Assembly: GCF_021044425.1 (NCBI RefSeq)
Contig: NZ_JAJNEC010000005.1
Location: 2,294,001 to 2,358,000, forward strand
Source of the DNA: Niabella pedocola
GTDB taxonomy: Bacteria > Bacteroidota > Bacteroidia > Chitinophagales > Chitinophagaceae
Direction of reading: 5' to 3'
Length of the DNA: 64,000 bases
Shown: positions 33,890 to 42,474 of the stretch, piece by piece
Numbering within the stretch: the first letter of the stretch is position 1
Layout of the letters: the number at the start of each line of letters is the position of its first letter
The notes under the pieces: model-generated
Databases searched by the model: none
Told to the model about the DNA's origin: nothing
The model's input: the letters and a program-made list of their open reading frames with translations, nothing else
Position numbers and translations under genes: made by a program

Positions 33890-35122
33890 TTACTGGATAC
33901 CCGGCACCACCAGTTTCATAATGAAATAAACAATACTCGCCAGTACGGCGCTTACCGGAATCGTGAGAATCCAGGCCCAGATGAGGTTAATGGTTACCCC
34001 CCAGCGCACGGCCGACAGGCGCTTGGTGGCGCCCACGCCCATAATGGCACCGGTGATGGTATGCGTGGTACTTACCGGGATCTTCATGGCTTCGGTGGCA
34101 AACAGGGTAAGCGCTCCGGCTGTTTCCGCGGCCACCCCTTCAAAAGGCGTCACCTTGGTGATTTTGGTTCCCATGGTTTTTACAATCTTCCAGCCGCCGC
34201 TCATGGTACCCAGGGCAATGGCGGTATAACAGGCCAGCGGTACCCAAACCACCATGTGATTCAGGTTGTAAGAGCCGGGATCATAGGCCACCAGGGCCGC
34301 CATAATGATACCCATTACCTTCTGGGCATCGTTTCCGCCGTGCCCAACGCTGAAAATAGCCGAAGAAACCAGCTGCAGCCGTTTAAACCAGATATTGGCA
34401 CGATGTGCATTAAGTCCACTCAAAAACAGGGAAAAAATGGCCATGACGATCAATATCAGCCCTAATAGGATGTATTTGAAGTTATGGGAGTAAAAGATGA
34501 CCTTTAAAAAATAAGACTCATAATGCGATTTAAGTTTCTCAGGATCGGTTTCCAGAACAAAACTCAGGAATACCAATACGGCGACGATTATAAGAAGAGA
34601 GAAAAATTTTACCCGCCATCCTTTTTTAAAGGAGTTGATAAACCAGATGGAGAAAAGGAAGGCCACAATCATCCCGATGATGGGTGCCAGGAATATAAAC
34701 GCGGCAATGGTCAGGATAACACTTGAGTTTACCGCAGTAAAGGGATTGCCCTCCCCCATTCCGATGGCATGGGAAATACCGGCTCCGGCAAAACCGCCGA
34801 TAAGGGTATGCGATGAGGATGAGGGAATACCCCGCCACCAGGTAAAAAGGTTCCAGATAATTGCCGCAATGAGCCCGGCAAAGATCACGTTAAGATCGAT
34901 AAAGTTTTCTTTCACCGTTTTTGCGATGGTATTGGCTACGCCATGATCTTTAAAGATAAAGTAAGCTACAAAGTTGAACAGGGCTGCCCAGATTACCGCC
35001 TGAAAAGGCGTGAGGACCTTTGTAGATACAACGGTAGCAATGGAGTTGGCTGCATCATGAAACCCGTTAATATAATCAAAGATCAATGCCAGGGCTATGA
35101 TAACAACGAGGTAAGTAAACAT
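33890..35122 (-). CDS. pit: Inorganic phosphate transporter, PiT family
   Basis: 410 residues with about ten membrane helices. Both PiT signature repeats are visible: YINGFHDAANSIATVVSTKVL near the N-terminus and FSVGHGGNDAQKVMGII in the second half, each with the GxNDA-type motif. The central cytosolic loop is short. It imports phosphate with a cation (H+ or Na+). The DUF47 gene is 97 bases upstream on the same strand. The pair stands divergent to a TonB receptor gene whose promoter region has phased 11-bp repeats. Confidence 0.93.
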   Translation of the reverse strand: MFTYLVVIIALALIFDYINGFHDAANSIATVVSTKVLTPFQAVIWAALFNFVAYFIFKDHGVANTIAKTVKENFIDLNVIFAGLIAAIIWNLFTWWRGIPSSSSHTLIGGFAGAGISHAIGMGEGNPFTAVNSSVILTIAAFIFLAPIIGMIVAFLFSIWFINSFKKGWRVKFFSLLIIVAVLVFLSFVLETDPEKLKSHYESYFLKVIFYSHNFKYILLGLILIVMAIFSLFLSGLNAHRANIWFKRLQLVSSAIFSVGHGGNDAQKVMGIIMAALVAYDPGSYNLNHMVVWVPLACYTAIALGTMSGGWKIVKTMGTKITKVTPFEGVAAETAGALTLFATEAMKIPVSTTHTITGAIMGVGATKRLSAVRWGVTINLIWAWILTIPVSAVLASIVYFIMKLVVPGIQ

Positions 35123-35219
35123 AATTAATGTGCTAATGTGCTGATTTGATAATAAGTCAGGGATGAGCCGTTTGTATCGGTATACAGGAGGATCACCGGT
35201 AATGACCTACGAACCGTTC

Positions 35220-35867
35220 TTATGCATATTTAATAATAATGGATTCGATTACGTTGCCTACATCCTCACATTTATCCGTAACCACTTCCATTGCCTGATA
35301 TACTTCTCTTTTCTTGATCACTTCTTTTGCATCGGCCTCCGTATCAAATAAATATTCGATACTTAAGTCAAAAACGTCGTCTGCCTGGTTTTCGATGCTG
35401 TTTATTTTTACCAGGGCTTCCGTGATATTACGTACTTTTTTCATATCCCGGAGCTCCATCACTGCTGCCTGCACCTGCTCGGCCGCCTGTACGATCAGTT
35501 CGGCCATTTTCTGTATGCCGGTTTCATTCGGGTTTACCCGGTAAGTAGTGATCTTTTTAGCGGTGGCGTAAATATAGTCGGCAATATCATCCAGCGAAGT
35601 GGCCAGATAATGAATGTCTTCACGATCGAAAGGAGTGATGAAATTCCGCCCCAACTCCGTAAAAACGCTGTGGGTCAGCTCATCATTACCATGTTCCATA
35701 TCAATAATGGACTGGGAAAGGGAATTCCGTTTATTGATATCGGTTTCATTGACCATCTGCTTTAAAAGTTTCCCCATAGAAGTCACATTGGCTGCTATTT
35801 TTTCAAACAATTCAAAAAAAACGGTATTGCTGGGGGTAAAGATTTTGAGAAATGAGTTAAGTCCCAT
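35220..35867 (-). CDS. DUF47 (PhoU-like) protein, Pit accessory
   Basis: 215 residues, mostly helical, with PhoU-like features: FFELFEKIAANVTSMGKLL, DMEHGNDELTHSVFTELGRNFITPFDREDIHYLATSLDDIADYI, and the C-terminal EAIDKCEDVGN-like segment (MEVVTDKCEDVGNVIESI). Proteins of this family are encoded with PiT transporters and are thought to regulate them. It starts the operon; a possible TAATTTTG (-7 type) lies at 35890-35897 on the minus strand. Confidence 0.92.
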   Translation of the reverse strand: MGLNSFLKIFTPSNTVFFELFEKIAANVTSMGKLLKQMVNETDINKRNSLSQSIIDMEHGNDELTHSVFTELGRNFITPFDREDIHYLATSLDDIADYIYATAKKITTYRVNPNETGIQKMAELIVQAAEQVQAAVMELRDMKKVRNITEALVKINSIENQADDVFDLSIEYLFDTEADAKEVIKKREVYQAMEVVTDKCEDVGNVIESIIIKYA

Positions 35868-35929
35868 GGTATGTTTTTAAAATTGGTGGCAAAATTATCC
35901 CGTTCGTTGAAGTATCACCATAAAATTAC

Positions 35930-35946
35930 AGGAATTAATAATTCCT
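35930..35946. promoter_or_regulatory. Inverted repeat in the pit / TonB receptor divergent region
   Basis: AGGAATT and AATTCCT are perfect complements around AAT, and a third AGGAATT follows at 35953-35959. The site is about 60-80 bases upstream of the DUF47 start. Function is unknown. Confidence 0.35.
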
Positions 35947-36061
35947 TAATATAGGAATTGCGGTTTCATTTGGTTTTTAACTTACAAAACCCGTATTTAT
36001 AGCGGAAAACAGGCTGGGTTTTCAACAGGAAATGCATAGCGGCGCTGCGGCTTAATATTAA

Positions 36062-36116
36062 GGTAATGTTGCGATGACGATTTGGTAACATCGGGGTAAC
36101 GGTGAGATAACAATGC
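36062..36116 (+). promoter_or_regulatory. Five phased 11-bp direct repeats, Pho-box-like
   Basis: Five 11-base units start at 36062, 36073, 36084, 36095 and 36106. They begin GGTAAT, GATGAC, GGTAAC, GGTAAC and GATAAC (consensus GRTRAC). An 11-bp direct repeat is the geometry bound by PhoB and other OmpR-class regulators. The array ends 28 bases before the receptor ATG, close to where a -33 element would lie, as expected for an activator. Confidence 0.6.
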
Positions 36117-36144
36117 GATTTGACTTTTGCAGCAAATATTCTAT

Positions 36145-38919
36145 ATGCAAATTAGGCTGCTGTTTGTTACGCTCCTCGCTTTTGTTTCTCATATTGCTTT
36201 TTCTCAGGGCAAGCTTTCAGGAAAAATCACAGATGGGGAGACCGGTTCACCTATTGTGGGCGCATCCGTAACAATAACAGGAGAACAAAAGGGAGTAACA
36301 ACTGACGTAGATGGCGGATTCTATATATCAATAAAGAAAAATGTCAAATACAGCCTGACCGTTTCGAGTGTTGGTTATCAAACAAAGGAAGTTGCTGATA
36401 TACAGATTTCAGATACAGAAATTCCTGTAGTTAACATCACATTGGATAAATTCAACCAACAATTGCAGGAGGTAGTGGTAAAATCAAGTGCTAAAAGAGA
36501 ATCTGTTGCTTCTCTTTATAATGTACAAAAATTAAGCTCCTCTATTTCCGACGGTATATCGGCAGATATTATTAAAAAATCTCCTGACCGAAATACGGGA
36601 GACGTATTAAAAAGGGTAAGTGGGGCCTCTATACAAGATGACAAATTTGTTATTATAAGGGGGCTCAGTGAACGCTATAACACCGCATTATTAAATAATG
36701 CAATTTTACCGAGTACTGAGCCGGATAAAAAAGCCTTTGCTTTTAATATTCTGCCTTCTTCTATAGTGGATAATATTGTTGTTTACAAATCTGCTACACC
36801 TGATCTTCCGGGTGATTTTGCGGGAGGGGCTATAAAAATAACGACCAAACAATACCCTACAACAAAATTAAGCGAACTTTCTCTTTCGATAGGATATAAC
36901 ACCCTAACCACATTTAAGGAAACGAAAACATCAGAACCGAAGGGCAAGCTGGACTTTCTTGGATTTTTCGATTATTCCAGAGATCTTCCAAACTCATACT
37001 ATAAATACCGGAATAACTTTATAGGACTTCCCAATGACTACAAAATTGCAGTTACTAAGTTATTCTCTAATAGTTACGGGTATAAAAATGGCCCCAGCGC
37101 CTTGCCCAATTTAAGTCTGAGCTATACAGGCGGCAACTCCAAATTGTTTTCCGGAGCAAAGAAGCTGGGCTATATTTATTCAATTGGATATGGAATAGGA
37201 CAGCAATTTAAACCTTCGGAACTAATAGAATATGATATTGCAAAAACAGGATTATTTAACTATAATACGGATGCGCATATTCAAAAAAGAAATCTAAACG
37301 CCCTGGTGAACCTTACCTATTCGTATAACAGTAATAATACGATTTCATGGAAGAATCTCTTTAATAATGACTTTTCTGTTACAACAGCGGCGAGAAGCGG
37401 GGTCAACACTTCCAATGGTGCAAACAACGCCATTTATTTTAAAAGCTCCCAAAATGAGGCTCGTCAGGATGGAATATTCAACTCTGTTTTTGAAGGTAAA
37501 CACAAGATGAATAAAAGTGTTATAGACTGGAATGCGTCTTACTCTTTAACGTACAGAAACGAGCCGGATCAGCGTATTCTCACGTTTACTTCTACAGACA
37601 ACAGCAATTTCGTTCGCAAAGTATCAAATGAAAACTCTCCGTCGATTCAAAATGCAGGACGTATTTATTCTAATCTGAAAGAGAACATTTTCGGTGCAAA
37701 TTTAAATTACCAGTATCCCTTCCAGTTGTTTAACAACGAACAGAAATTTAAGGCGGGATATGCAGGATATTTCAGATTAAAAGACGTAGAGGTAAATGCA
37801 TTGGGATATGCCTCTTTATATGCAGGAGGCGCAGAGCTGCCGGCAGGAACGGGCAGCAATCCGTTTGGCATTTTTTCACCTGAAAATATTGATGAATACC
37901 AACTTACTGTTGCTAATATTGGTAATAACTCTACCAATTACCAGGGTAAGGGGTATTTGAATGCAGGTTATCTGATGTTGAATAACCGGTTTTCCAATAA
38001 ATTGAAATTTGACTGGGGAGTACGCGTGGAAAATTATGATCAGCAGCTTATACCGGTTAGCGGTAGTTTAAAAGTACAAAAGCAGGATCTGGACTTTCTT
38101 CCTTCCGGTAACCTTACTTACGAAGTAACGCCGAAATCCAATATCCGGTTAGCAGGCTCTCAATCTGTAAACCGACCTGAATTCAGAGAGATTGCTTCCT
38201 ACAGTTTATACGACTATACTACGGACTTTATTTACCGCGGTAATCCGGACCTTGTAAGGAGTAAAAATACAAATGGAGATCTGCGATATGAGCTTTTTCC
38301 CGCTGCTGGAGAAATCATTTCAATTACTGGGTTCTATAAATACTTTAAAAATCCTATTGAGCAGGTAAACCAGGGTAATTCAATACTCTCCTATCAAAAT
38401 GCCGAACACGCAAAGGTCTATGGCGCTGAAATGGAAGTTCGGAAAAAACTGAGCTTTATTGATGGAAACTTTTTTAATGCCTTAACCTTTTATACAAATC
38501 TTTCCTATATCAAAGGATCTATAAAACTGCAAAATTCCAATATCAATAACGGACTTATGCAAGGCCTGTCGCCATATCTGATCAACGGGGGCTTAAATTA
38601 TGCAAATGATGATTTTTCCGTTAACGTGTTGTTCAACCGGATCGGTCCCAGGTTAGCGTTCAGAGGCCAGGGTGATGCAGGTGTAGATATTTACGAAAAA
38701 CCGAGAAGTGTTCTTGATGCACAAATCAGCAAAAAGTTCGCCAGAAATAAACTGGAATTGAAGGCAACAATAAGTGATATCCTGGCTCAGCCCTTCGTTA
38801 TGTACTATCGGTTTGATAAATCGAAAACAAACCCTGAATATGACAGTGAAGGCGACCGGGTTACACGGCGCTATAAGCTGGGAACATCGGCTAATTTATC
38901 TCTGAAGTATAATTTTTAA
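36145..38919 (+). CDS. TonB-dependent receptor, possible phosphate-responsive type
   Basis: 924 residues from ATG 36145 with signal peptide (RLLFVTLLAFVSHIAFS). A carboxypeptidase-regulatory domain (LSGKITDGETGSPIVGASV) is followed by a plug (GDVLKRVSGASIQ, VIIRGLSERYNTALLNNA, VYKSATPDLPGDFAGGAIK) and a long barrel ending in SLKYNF. It is not a SusC with a SusD partner; instead a beta-helix lipoprotein follows after 16 bases. Base use is visibly AT-richer than in the flanking genes, which may reflect transfer. The phased 11-bp repeats upstream and the adjacent Pit operon suggest phosphate control, an inference only. Confidence 0.9.
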   Translation: MQIRLLFVTLLAFVSHIAFSQGKLSGKITDGETGSPIVGASVTITGEQKGVTTDVDGGFYISIKKNVKYSLTVSSVGYQTKEVADIQISDTEIPVVNITLDKFNQQLQEVVVKSSAKRESVASLYNVQKLSSSISDGISADIIKKSPDRNTGDVLKRVSGASIQDDKFVIIRGLSERYNTALLNNAILPSTEPDKKAFAFNILPSSIVDNIVVYKSATPDLPGDFAGGAIKITTKQYPTTKLSELSLSIGYNTLTTFKETKTSEPKGKLDFLGFFDYSRDLPNSYYKYRNNFIGLPNDYKIAVTKLFSNSYGYKNGPSALPNLSLSYTGGNSKLFSGAKKLGYIYSIGYGIGQQFKPSELIEYDIAKTGLFNYNTDAHIQKRNLNALVNLTYSYNSNNTISWKNLFNNDFSVTTAARSGVNTSNGANNAIYFKSSQNEARQDGIFNSVFEGKHKMNKSVIDWNASYSLTYRNEPDQRILTFTSTDNSNFVRKVSNENSPSIQNAGRIYSNLKENIFGANLNYQYPFQLFNNEQKFKAGYAGYFRLKDVEVNALGYASLYAGGAELPAGTGSNPFGIFSPENIDEYQLTVANIGNNSTNYQGKGYLNAGYLMLNNRFSNKLKFDWGVRVENYDQQLIPVSGSLKVQKQDLDFLPSGNLTYEVTPKSNIRLAGSQSVNRPEFREIASYSLYDYTTDFIYRGNPDLVRSKNTNGDLRYELFPAAGEIISITGFYKYFKNPIEQVNQGNSILSYQNAEHAKVYGAEMEVRKKLSFIDGNFFNALTFYTNLSYIKGSIKLQNSNINNGLMQGLSPYLINGGLNYANDDFSVNVLFNRIGPRLAFRGQGDAGVDIYEKPRSVLDAQISKKFARNKLELKATISDILAQPFVMYYRFDKSKTNPEYDSEGDRVTRRYKLGTSANLSLKYNF

Positions 38920-38935
38920 AACAAAAAAAGCAAAC

Positions 38936-40324
38936 ATGAAAAATTTAAAGATGATGTCCGTAATTGCTCTTGCAGCAGTTGTATATTCATCATGCGGCAG
39001 TAAAGGAGAAGATCTTCCCCCTCCTGTAACACCTCCCGGACAGGCAGGAACTGTTGATATTCGTGGAAGTATTTCATCCAGCCAAACATGGACAAAGGAT
39101 AAAAAATATCGGTTAAGAGGGTATGTGTATGTTGAAAGTGGAGCAACACTTACCATTGAAGCGGGTACACAAATTATATCTAACAAGGATTCTGCGGGGG
39201 TACTGGTTGTTTATAAAGGAGCAAGAATAAACGCTATTGGTAAAAATAACGATCCCATCGTCTTCACATCGGCCGAGACAACCCCGGCTCCGGGTGATCT
39301 GGGCGGTCTTGTGTTAGTGGGTAATGCTACAGGAAACCGTAATCACCAGGAAATTGAAGGCGGCGTTGATGCTGCGCATAAAGCCTTCGGAGGTACAAAT
39401 GATGCTGATAATAGCGGAACATTGCAATATGTTCGGATTGAATACGCGGGCAAGGCGGTAAATCCCGGTGACGAGGTGAATGGTCTTTCTTTATATGCTG
39501 TGGGAAATGGCACAACCATTGATCATATTCAGGTTGTTAACGGATTGGATGATGCCTATGAATTTTTTGGAGGAACCGTAAATTGTAAATACCTGATTGC
39601 TTACAACAGCGCAGATGATGATTTTGATATGGATGATGGATACCGTGGTAAAATCCAGTTCGCTGTTTCTGTTAAAGCACCTGGTTTTACAGATGATAAG
39701 GGTACTTCCGGAGATATTTCCAATAATTTTGAGGTGGACAATACAAACGGGAAAATTCCTTATACAACAACACCAATTACGCACCCGGTGCTTTCAAACT
39801 TCACGGCGATCGGACCGAATAACGCCGCAGGTACTTCTGCGGACTATGGTTATGGCATGCGTTTCAGAAGAGGAAGCCAGGTTGTGTTGGCAAATTCAAT
39901 TGTAATAGGAGGCCAAAAAGCCGGGCTGGTAGTTGAAAATGCAGAAACGCAGCAAGCGTTTGTTGATGGTAATGGTATGTTCTACAACAGTCTGCTGCAT
40001 TCCGTAACACAACCGTTCTTTGCCAAAGACGCTACAATCCTTACGGATGCTTCGTTGCAAACCCTTGCCTTGGGAACTTATGCAAGCAAGTTACTTGCAT
40101 CTGGAACAGATGCAGGATTAACGGATCCGTTTAATGCTGCTACACCAAACCTGCAGCCAAAATCGGGAACAATGGCTTTGACTACTGCCGGTAAATTTGA
40201 TAAGTCGGATCTGAATGATGCCTTTTTTGTAAAGACGAACTATATTGGTGCATTTGACGGAACAAATGACTGGACGCAAGGATGGACTGTATGGGGTGCA
40301 AAATATAATATTACAAAAAAGTAA
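38936..40324 (+). CDS. Beta-helix surface lipoprotein, partner of the TonB receptor
   Basis: 462 residues. The signal ends in a lipobox (ALAAVVYSSC), so the mature protein is lipidated. The rest looks like a right-handed beta-helix: repeated short strands with turns such as ESGATLTIEAGTQIIS, GGLVLVGNATGN, VRIEYAGKAVNPGDEVNGLSLY and DHIQVVNGLDDAYEFFGG, with Asp-rich loops (NSADDDFDMDDGY) that may bind metal. It starts 16 bases after the receptor stop, with similar AT-rich composition, and ends in its own terminator. It plays the position of a SusD-like lid but has a different fold. Confidence 0.85.
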   Translation: MKNLKMMSVIALAAVVYSSCGSKGEDLPPPVTPPGQAGTVDIRGSISSSQTWTKDKKYRLRGYVYVESGATLTIEAGTQIISNKDSAGVLVVYKGARINAIGKNNDPIVFTSAETTPAPGDLGGLVLVGNATGNRNHQEIEGGVDAAHKAFGGTNDADNSGTLQYVRIEYAGKAVNPGDEVNGLSLYAVGNGTTIDHIQVVNGLDDAYEFFGGTVNCKYLIAYNSADDDFDMDDGYRGKIQFAVSVKAPGFTDDKGTSGDISNNFEVDNTNGKIPYTTTPITHPVLSNFTAIGPNNAAGTSADYGYGMRFRRGSQVVLANSIVIGGQKAGLVVENAETQQAFVDGNGMFYNSLLHSVTQPFFAKDATILTDASLQTLALGTYASKLLASGTDAGLTDPFNAATPNLQPKSGTMALTTAGKFDKSDLNDAFFVKTNYIGAFDGTNDWTQGWTVWGAKYNITKK

Positions 40325-40344
40325 TTGATATTTCTTTTGGAAAT

Positions 40345-40374
40345 AAAAAGCGCTTCTTCGGAGGCGCTTTTTTT
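40345..40374 (+). terminator. Terminator of the receptor/lipoprotein operon
   Basis: AAAAAGCGC pairs with GCGCTTTTTT around an inner stem closed by a TTCG loop, 21 bases past the lipoprotein stop. Confidence 0.85.
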
Positions 40375-40521
40375 GCATACAGAGGACAGCCTTTTGCCTT
40401 TGAAGTGCTTGTGGAGCCTTAATAATGGAGAGAAGGGCTGCGCTTGGTAATAAGGGCTCTTTTCGGGGACGAAAAAAGATCCCTCTTGCCGGGCATCAGT
40501 GCCTATGAATAGAACCGGGAT

Positions 40522-41241
40522 CTAACGGTCAATCAACCGGTTTTTTACAAATTCATCAAAGAAAAATGCCCGGTACGCATCGCCGATGGGTAGCTCGTGT
40601 TCGCGGATGCGGATGCTGTTATTGCTGAAAGAAGCAATATGCTCCACGTTGATGAGATAGGACTTGCTGATGCGTACAAAAACCTGCTGCGGCAATTGCT
40701 CGTGGATGGTTTTTATATTCATGGCGGTAATGAGCTTCCTGTTTTCCAGGTAAAGCACTACATAATCCTTTAGGCCCTCAATAAACAACACCTCCCGGAA
40801 AAGGACCTTATAATACTTCCGCTCCGATTTTATAAACATATAATGGGCGGCAACCGATGCAATGGTATTATGGGTTGGTTGGTGCAGCAAACCATGGTAG
40901 GCGATGGCTTTTTGTACCGCTTTCAAAAACCGGTCGTGATGGATGGGCTTTACCAGGTAATCGATGGCCGACAGCTCATAACTGTCAATGGCGTACGTTG
41001 TATGGGCCGTAATGAAAATCACCAGGGTGGTGCCGGAAAGTGCCGCCGCCAGCTCCAGCCCGCTCATGCCGGGCATTTCAATATCCAGAAAAACCAGGTC
41101 TGCAGGATGCTGTTGCAGGAACAGGAGCGCCGATGCCGCATTATTGAAACTACCCGTAAGCCTTAATTCCGGGATACCGGCTATCAGCAATTGCACCCCT
41201 TCACGGGCCAGTGGCTCATCATCAATAATAATGCAGTTCAT
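40522..41241 (-). CDS. LytTR-family response regulator
   Basis: 239 residues. The receiver domain has the acidic start CIIIDDEPLAREG, the phospho-acceptor Asp in DLVFLDIEMPGMSGLEL and the Lys in IDYLVKPIHHDRF. The C-terminal LytTR domain includes EVLFIEGLKDYVVLYL and FVRISKSYLINVEHI. The start overlaps the kinase gene stop by four bases. The nearest candidate target is a 21-bp-phased direct repeat in the divergent region at 42394-42431. Confidence 0.93.
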   Translation of the reverse strand: MNCIIIDDEPLAREGVQLLIAGIPELRLTGSFNNAASALLFLQQHPADLVFLDIEMPGMSGLELAAALSGTTLVIFITAHTTYAIDSYELSAIDYLVKPIHHDRFLKAVQKAIAYHGLLHQPTHNTIASVAAHYMFIKSERKYYKVLFREVLFIEGLKDYVVLYLENRKLITAMNIKTIHEQLPQQVFVRISKSYLINVEHIASFSNNSIRIREHELPIGDAYRAFFFDEFVKNRLIDR

Positions 41242-42311
41242 AATGGTAAAGTTAATACAACCTGGTAATGATCCGGAGCCTCGTCTATCTGAAGATGGTG
41301 CCGGCCCTGGTACAGCAGCTCCAGTCGCCGGATCACATTTGCCAGGCCCAGTCCGCCCTCTTTAGGACGGATGCTGGCCATTGCAGGACGGGAGTTTTTG
41401 CAGGAAAAATAAAGTTCGGTGTCCGTGGTTTTAAACAGCAGGTGCACCTGCGATCTGCCGCTCGGATCCGCGCTGTGCTTAACGGCATTTTCAACAAAAC
41501 TGATGAATAAAAAAGGCGGCACCATCCGGTTTTCAGAAAGCTGCGCTGCAGTGATGCTGAATGTAAACTGATCCCGCCGGAGCTGCTCCAGTTCCAGAAA
41601 ATCATTCAGGAAGCGGATTTCTGAAGCCAGCAATACGGCAGCGCGTGCGCTATCGTATAACTGGTAGCGCAACAGGTCGGAAAGTTTTACCAGAACGGTT
41701 GCGGCCAGTACAGGATCTTTCTGAATAAGAATATGGGTATTATTGAGCGTATTAAATAAAAAATGCGGGTTTACCTGGCTTTTAAGCTGGTTGAGTTCCG
41801 ATTGCAGTCTGGCCACTTCTATTTGCCGGAAACGGTCAGCATCTTCGATCCAGCGCTGGAGTAATTTAATACTGGTAGATGCTGCCAGCAATACACAGAG
41901 GGCAAAGAGAAAGGAAAACACCGTATCCAGGGTAATCGTCTCGTCTTTTGGCGGTATGATCCGGTAGGGAGCAATCAGTTGCCGGCCACCTTCAAAGATG
42001 AGAAAAAAACAGCCGATGGCGGTAAGAAATACCAACAGGAAATAACTAAAGTAGCGGCGCCGGAATAAAAAACGGGGTACAAAGTAATACATATTCAGAT
42101 AAGGGAGACCCGTAAGCCAAACCAGCAATACCACTTTCATAATGACTGCTCCTGCCAGGCTGTACTCATCATTTTTGCTTTTTACCACCAGCAGCCCGAT
42201 CAGCAAAATGCAAAGCAGGTGCCGCCAGGGGCGCCATTGAGGACTCATAAAAAAACGCAGCCACAGGTTGTTGCTCCGGTCCTGAGCCAGCTCGGTATAA
42301 GGGGTTGCCAT
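41238..42311 (-). CDS. Sensor histidine kinase, LytS/YehU type
   Basis: 357 residues. Four hydrophobic helices in the first 150 residues (LLCILLIGLLVV, AVIMKVVLLVWLTGLPYLNMYYF, YFSYFLLVFLTAIGCFFLI, FSFLFALCVLLAAS) leave little outside the membrane, so sensing is within or near the membrane. The His_kinase domain has SQVNPHFLFNTLNNTHIL with the phospho-acceptor His, and the ATPase domain has PFLFISFVENAVKHS and GGLGLANVIRRLELL. It is divergent from the PLC-like/barrel gene and forms an operon with the response regulator. Confidence 0.92.
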   Translation of the reverse strand: MATPYTELAQDRSNNLWLRFFMSPQWRPWRHLLCILLIGLLVVKSKNDEYSLAGAVIMKVVLLVWLTGLPYLNMYYFVPRFLFRRRYFSYFLLVFLTAIGCFFLIFEGGRQLIAPYRIIPPKDETITLDTVFSFLFALCVLLAASTSIKLLQRWIEDADRFRQIEVARLQSELNQLKSQVNPHFLFNTLNNTHILIQKDPVLAATVLVKLSDLLRYQLYDSARAAVLLASEIRFLNDFLELEQLRRDQFTFSITAAQLSENRMVPPFLFISFVENAVKHSADPSGRSQVHLLFKTTDTELYFSCKNSRPAMASIRPKEGGLGLANVIRRLELLYQGRHHLQIDEAPDHYQVVLTLPL

Positions 42312-42393
42312 ATCTGCAAATTAGGATTTTTAAGCGATTGAAGAAACGCGCGTGCAACGCTGTGCCCGGGCTTTTTTAAAAGTATAAGTGCCG

Positions 42394-42431
42394 GGAGGGT
42401 TGGTATAAAAAACAGGAGGGTTGGTATAAAA
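42394..42431 (+). promoter_or_regulatory. Perfect 17-bp direct repeat with 21-bp period, candidate LytTR site
   Basis: GGAGGGTTGGTATAAAA occurs at 42394-42410 and again, without a mismatch, at 42415-42431. The 21-base period (two helical turns) is the geometry used by LytTR-domain regulators. The site is 27 bases upstream of a TACATTTG promoter element and belongs to the divergent region of a LytTR two-component system, so that system is the obvious regulator. Confidence 0.75.
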
Positions 42432-42457
42432 CCTGCCGGTTGCGTAATAGCGGCTGA

Positions 42458-42465
42458 TACATTTG
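42458..42465 (+). promoter_or_regulatory. Bacteroidota -7 promoter element of the PLC-like/barrel gene
   Basis: TACATTTG matches TAnnTTTG exactly. No TTTG is seen at the -33 distance, so activation by the adjacent direct repeats is expected. Transcription would begin near 42470, which would make ATG 42475 nearly leaderless and favour ATG 42499. Confidence 0.55.
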
Positions 42466-42474
42466 TTTTTTATA

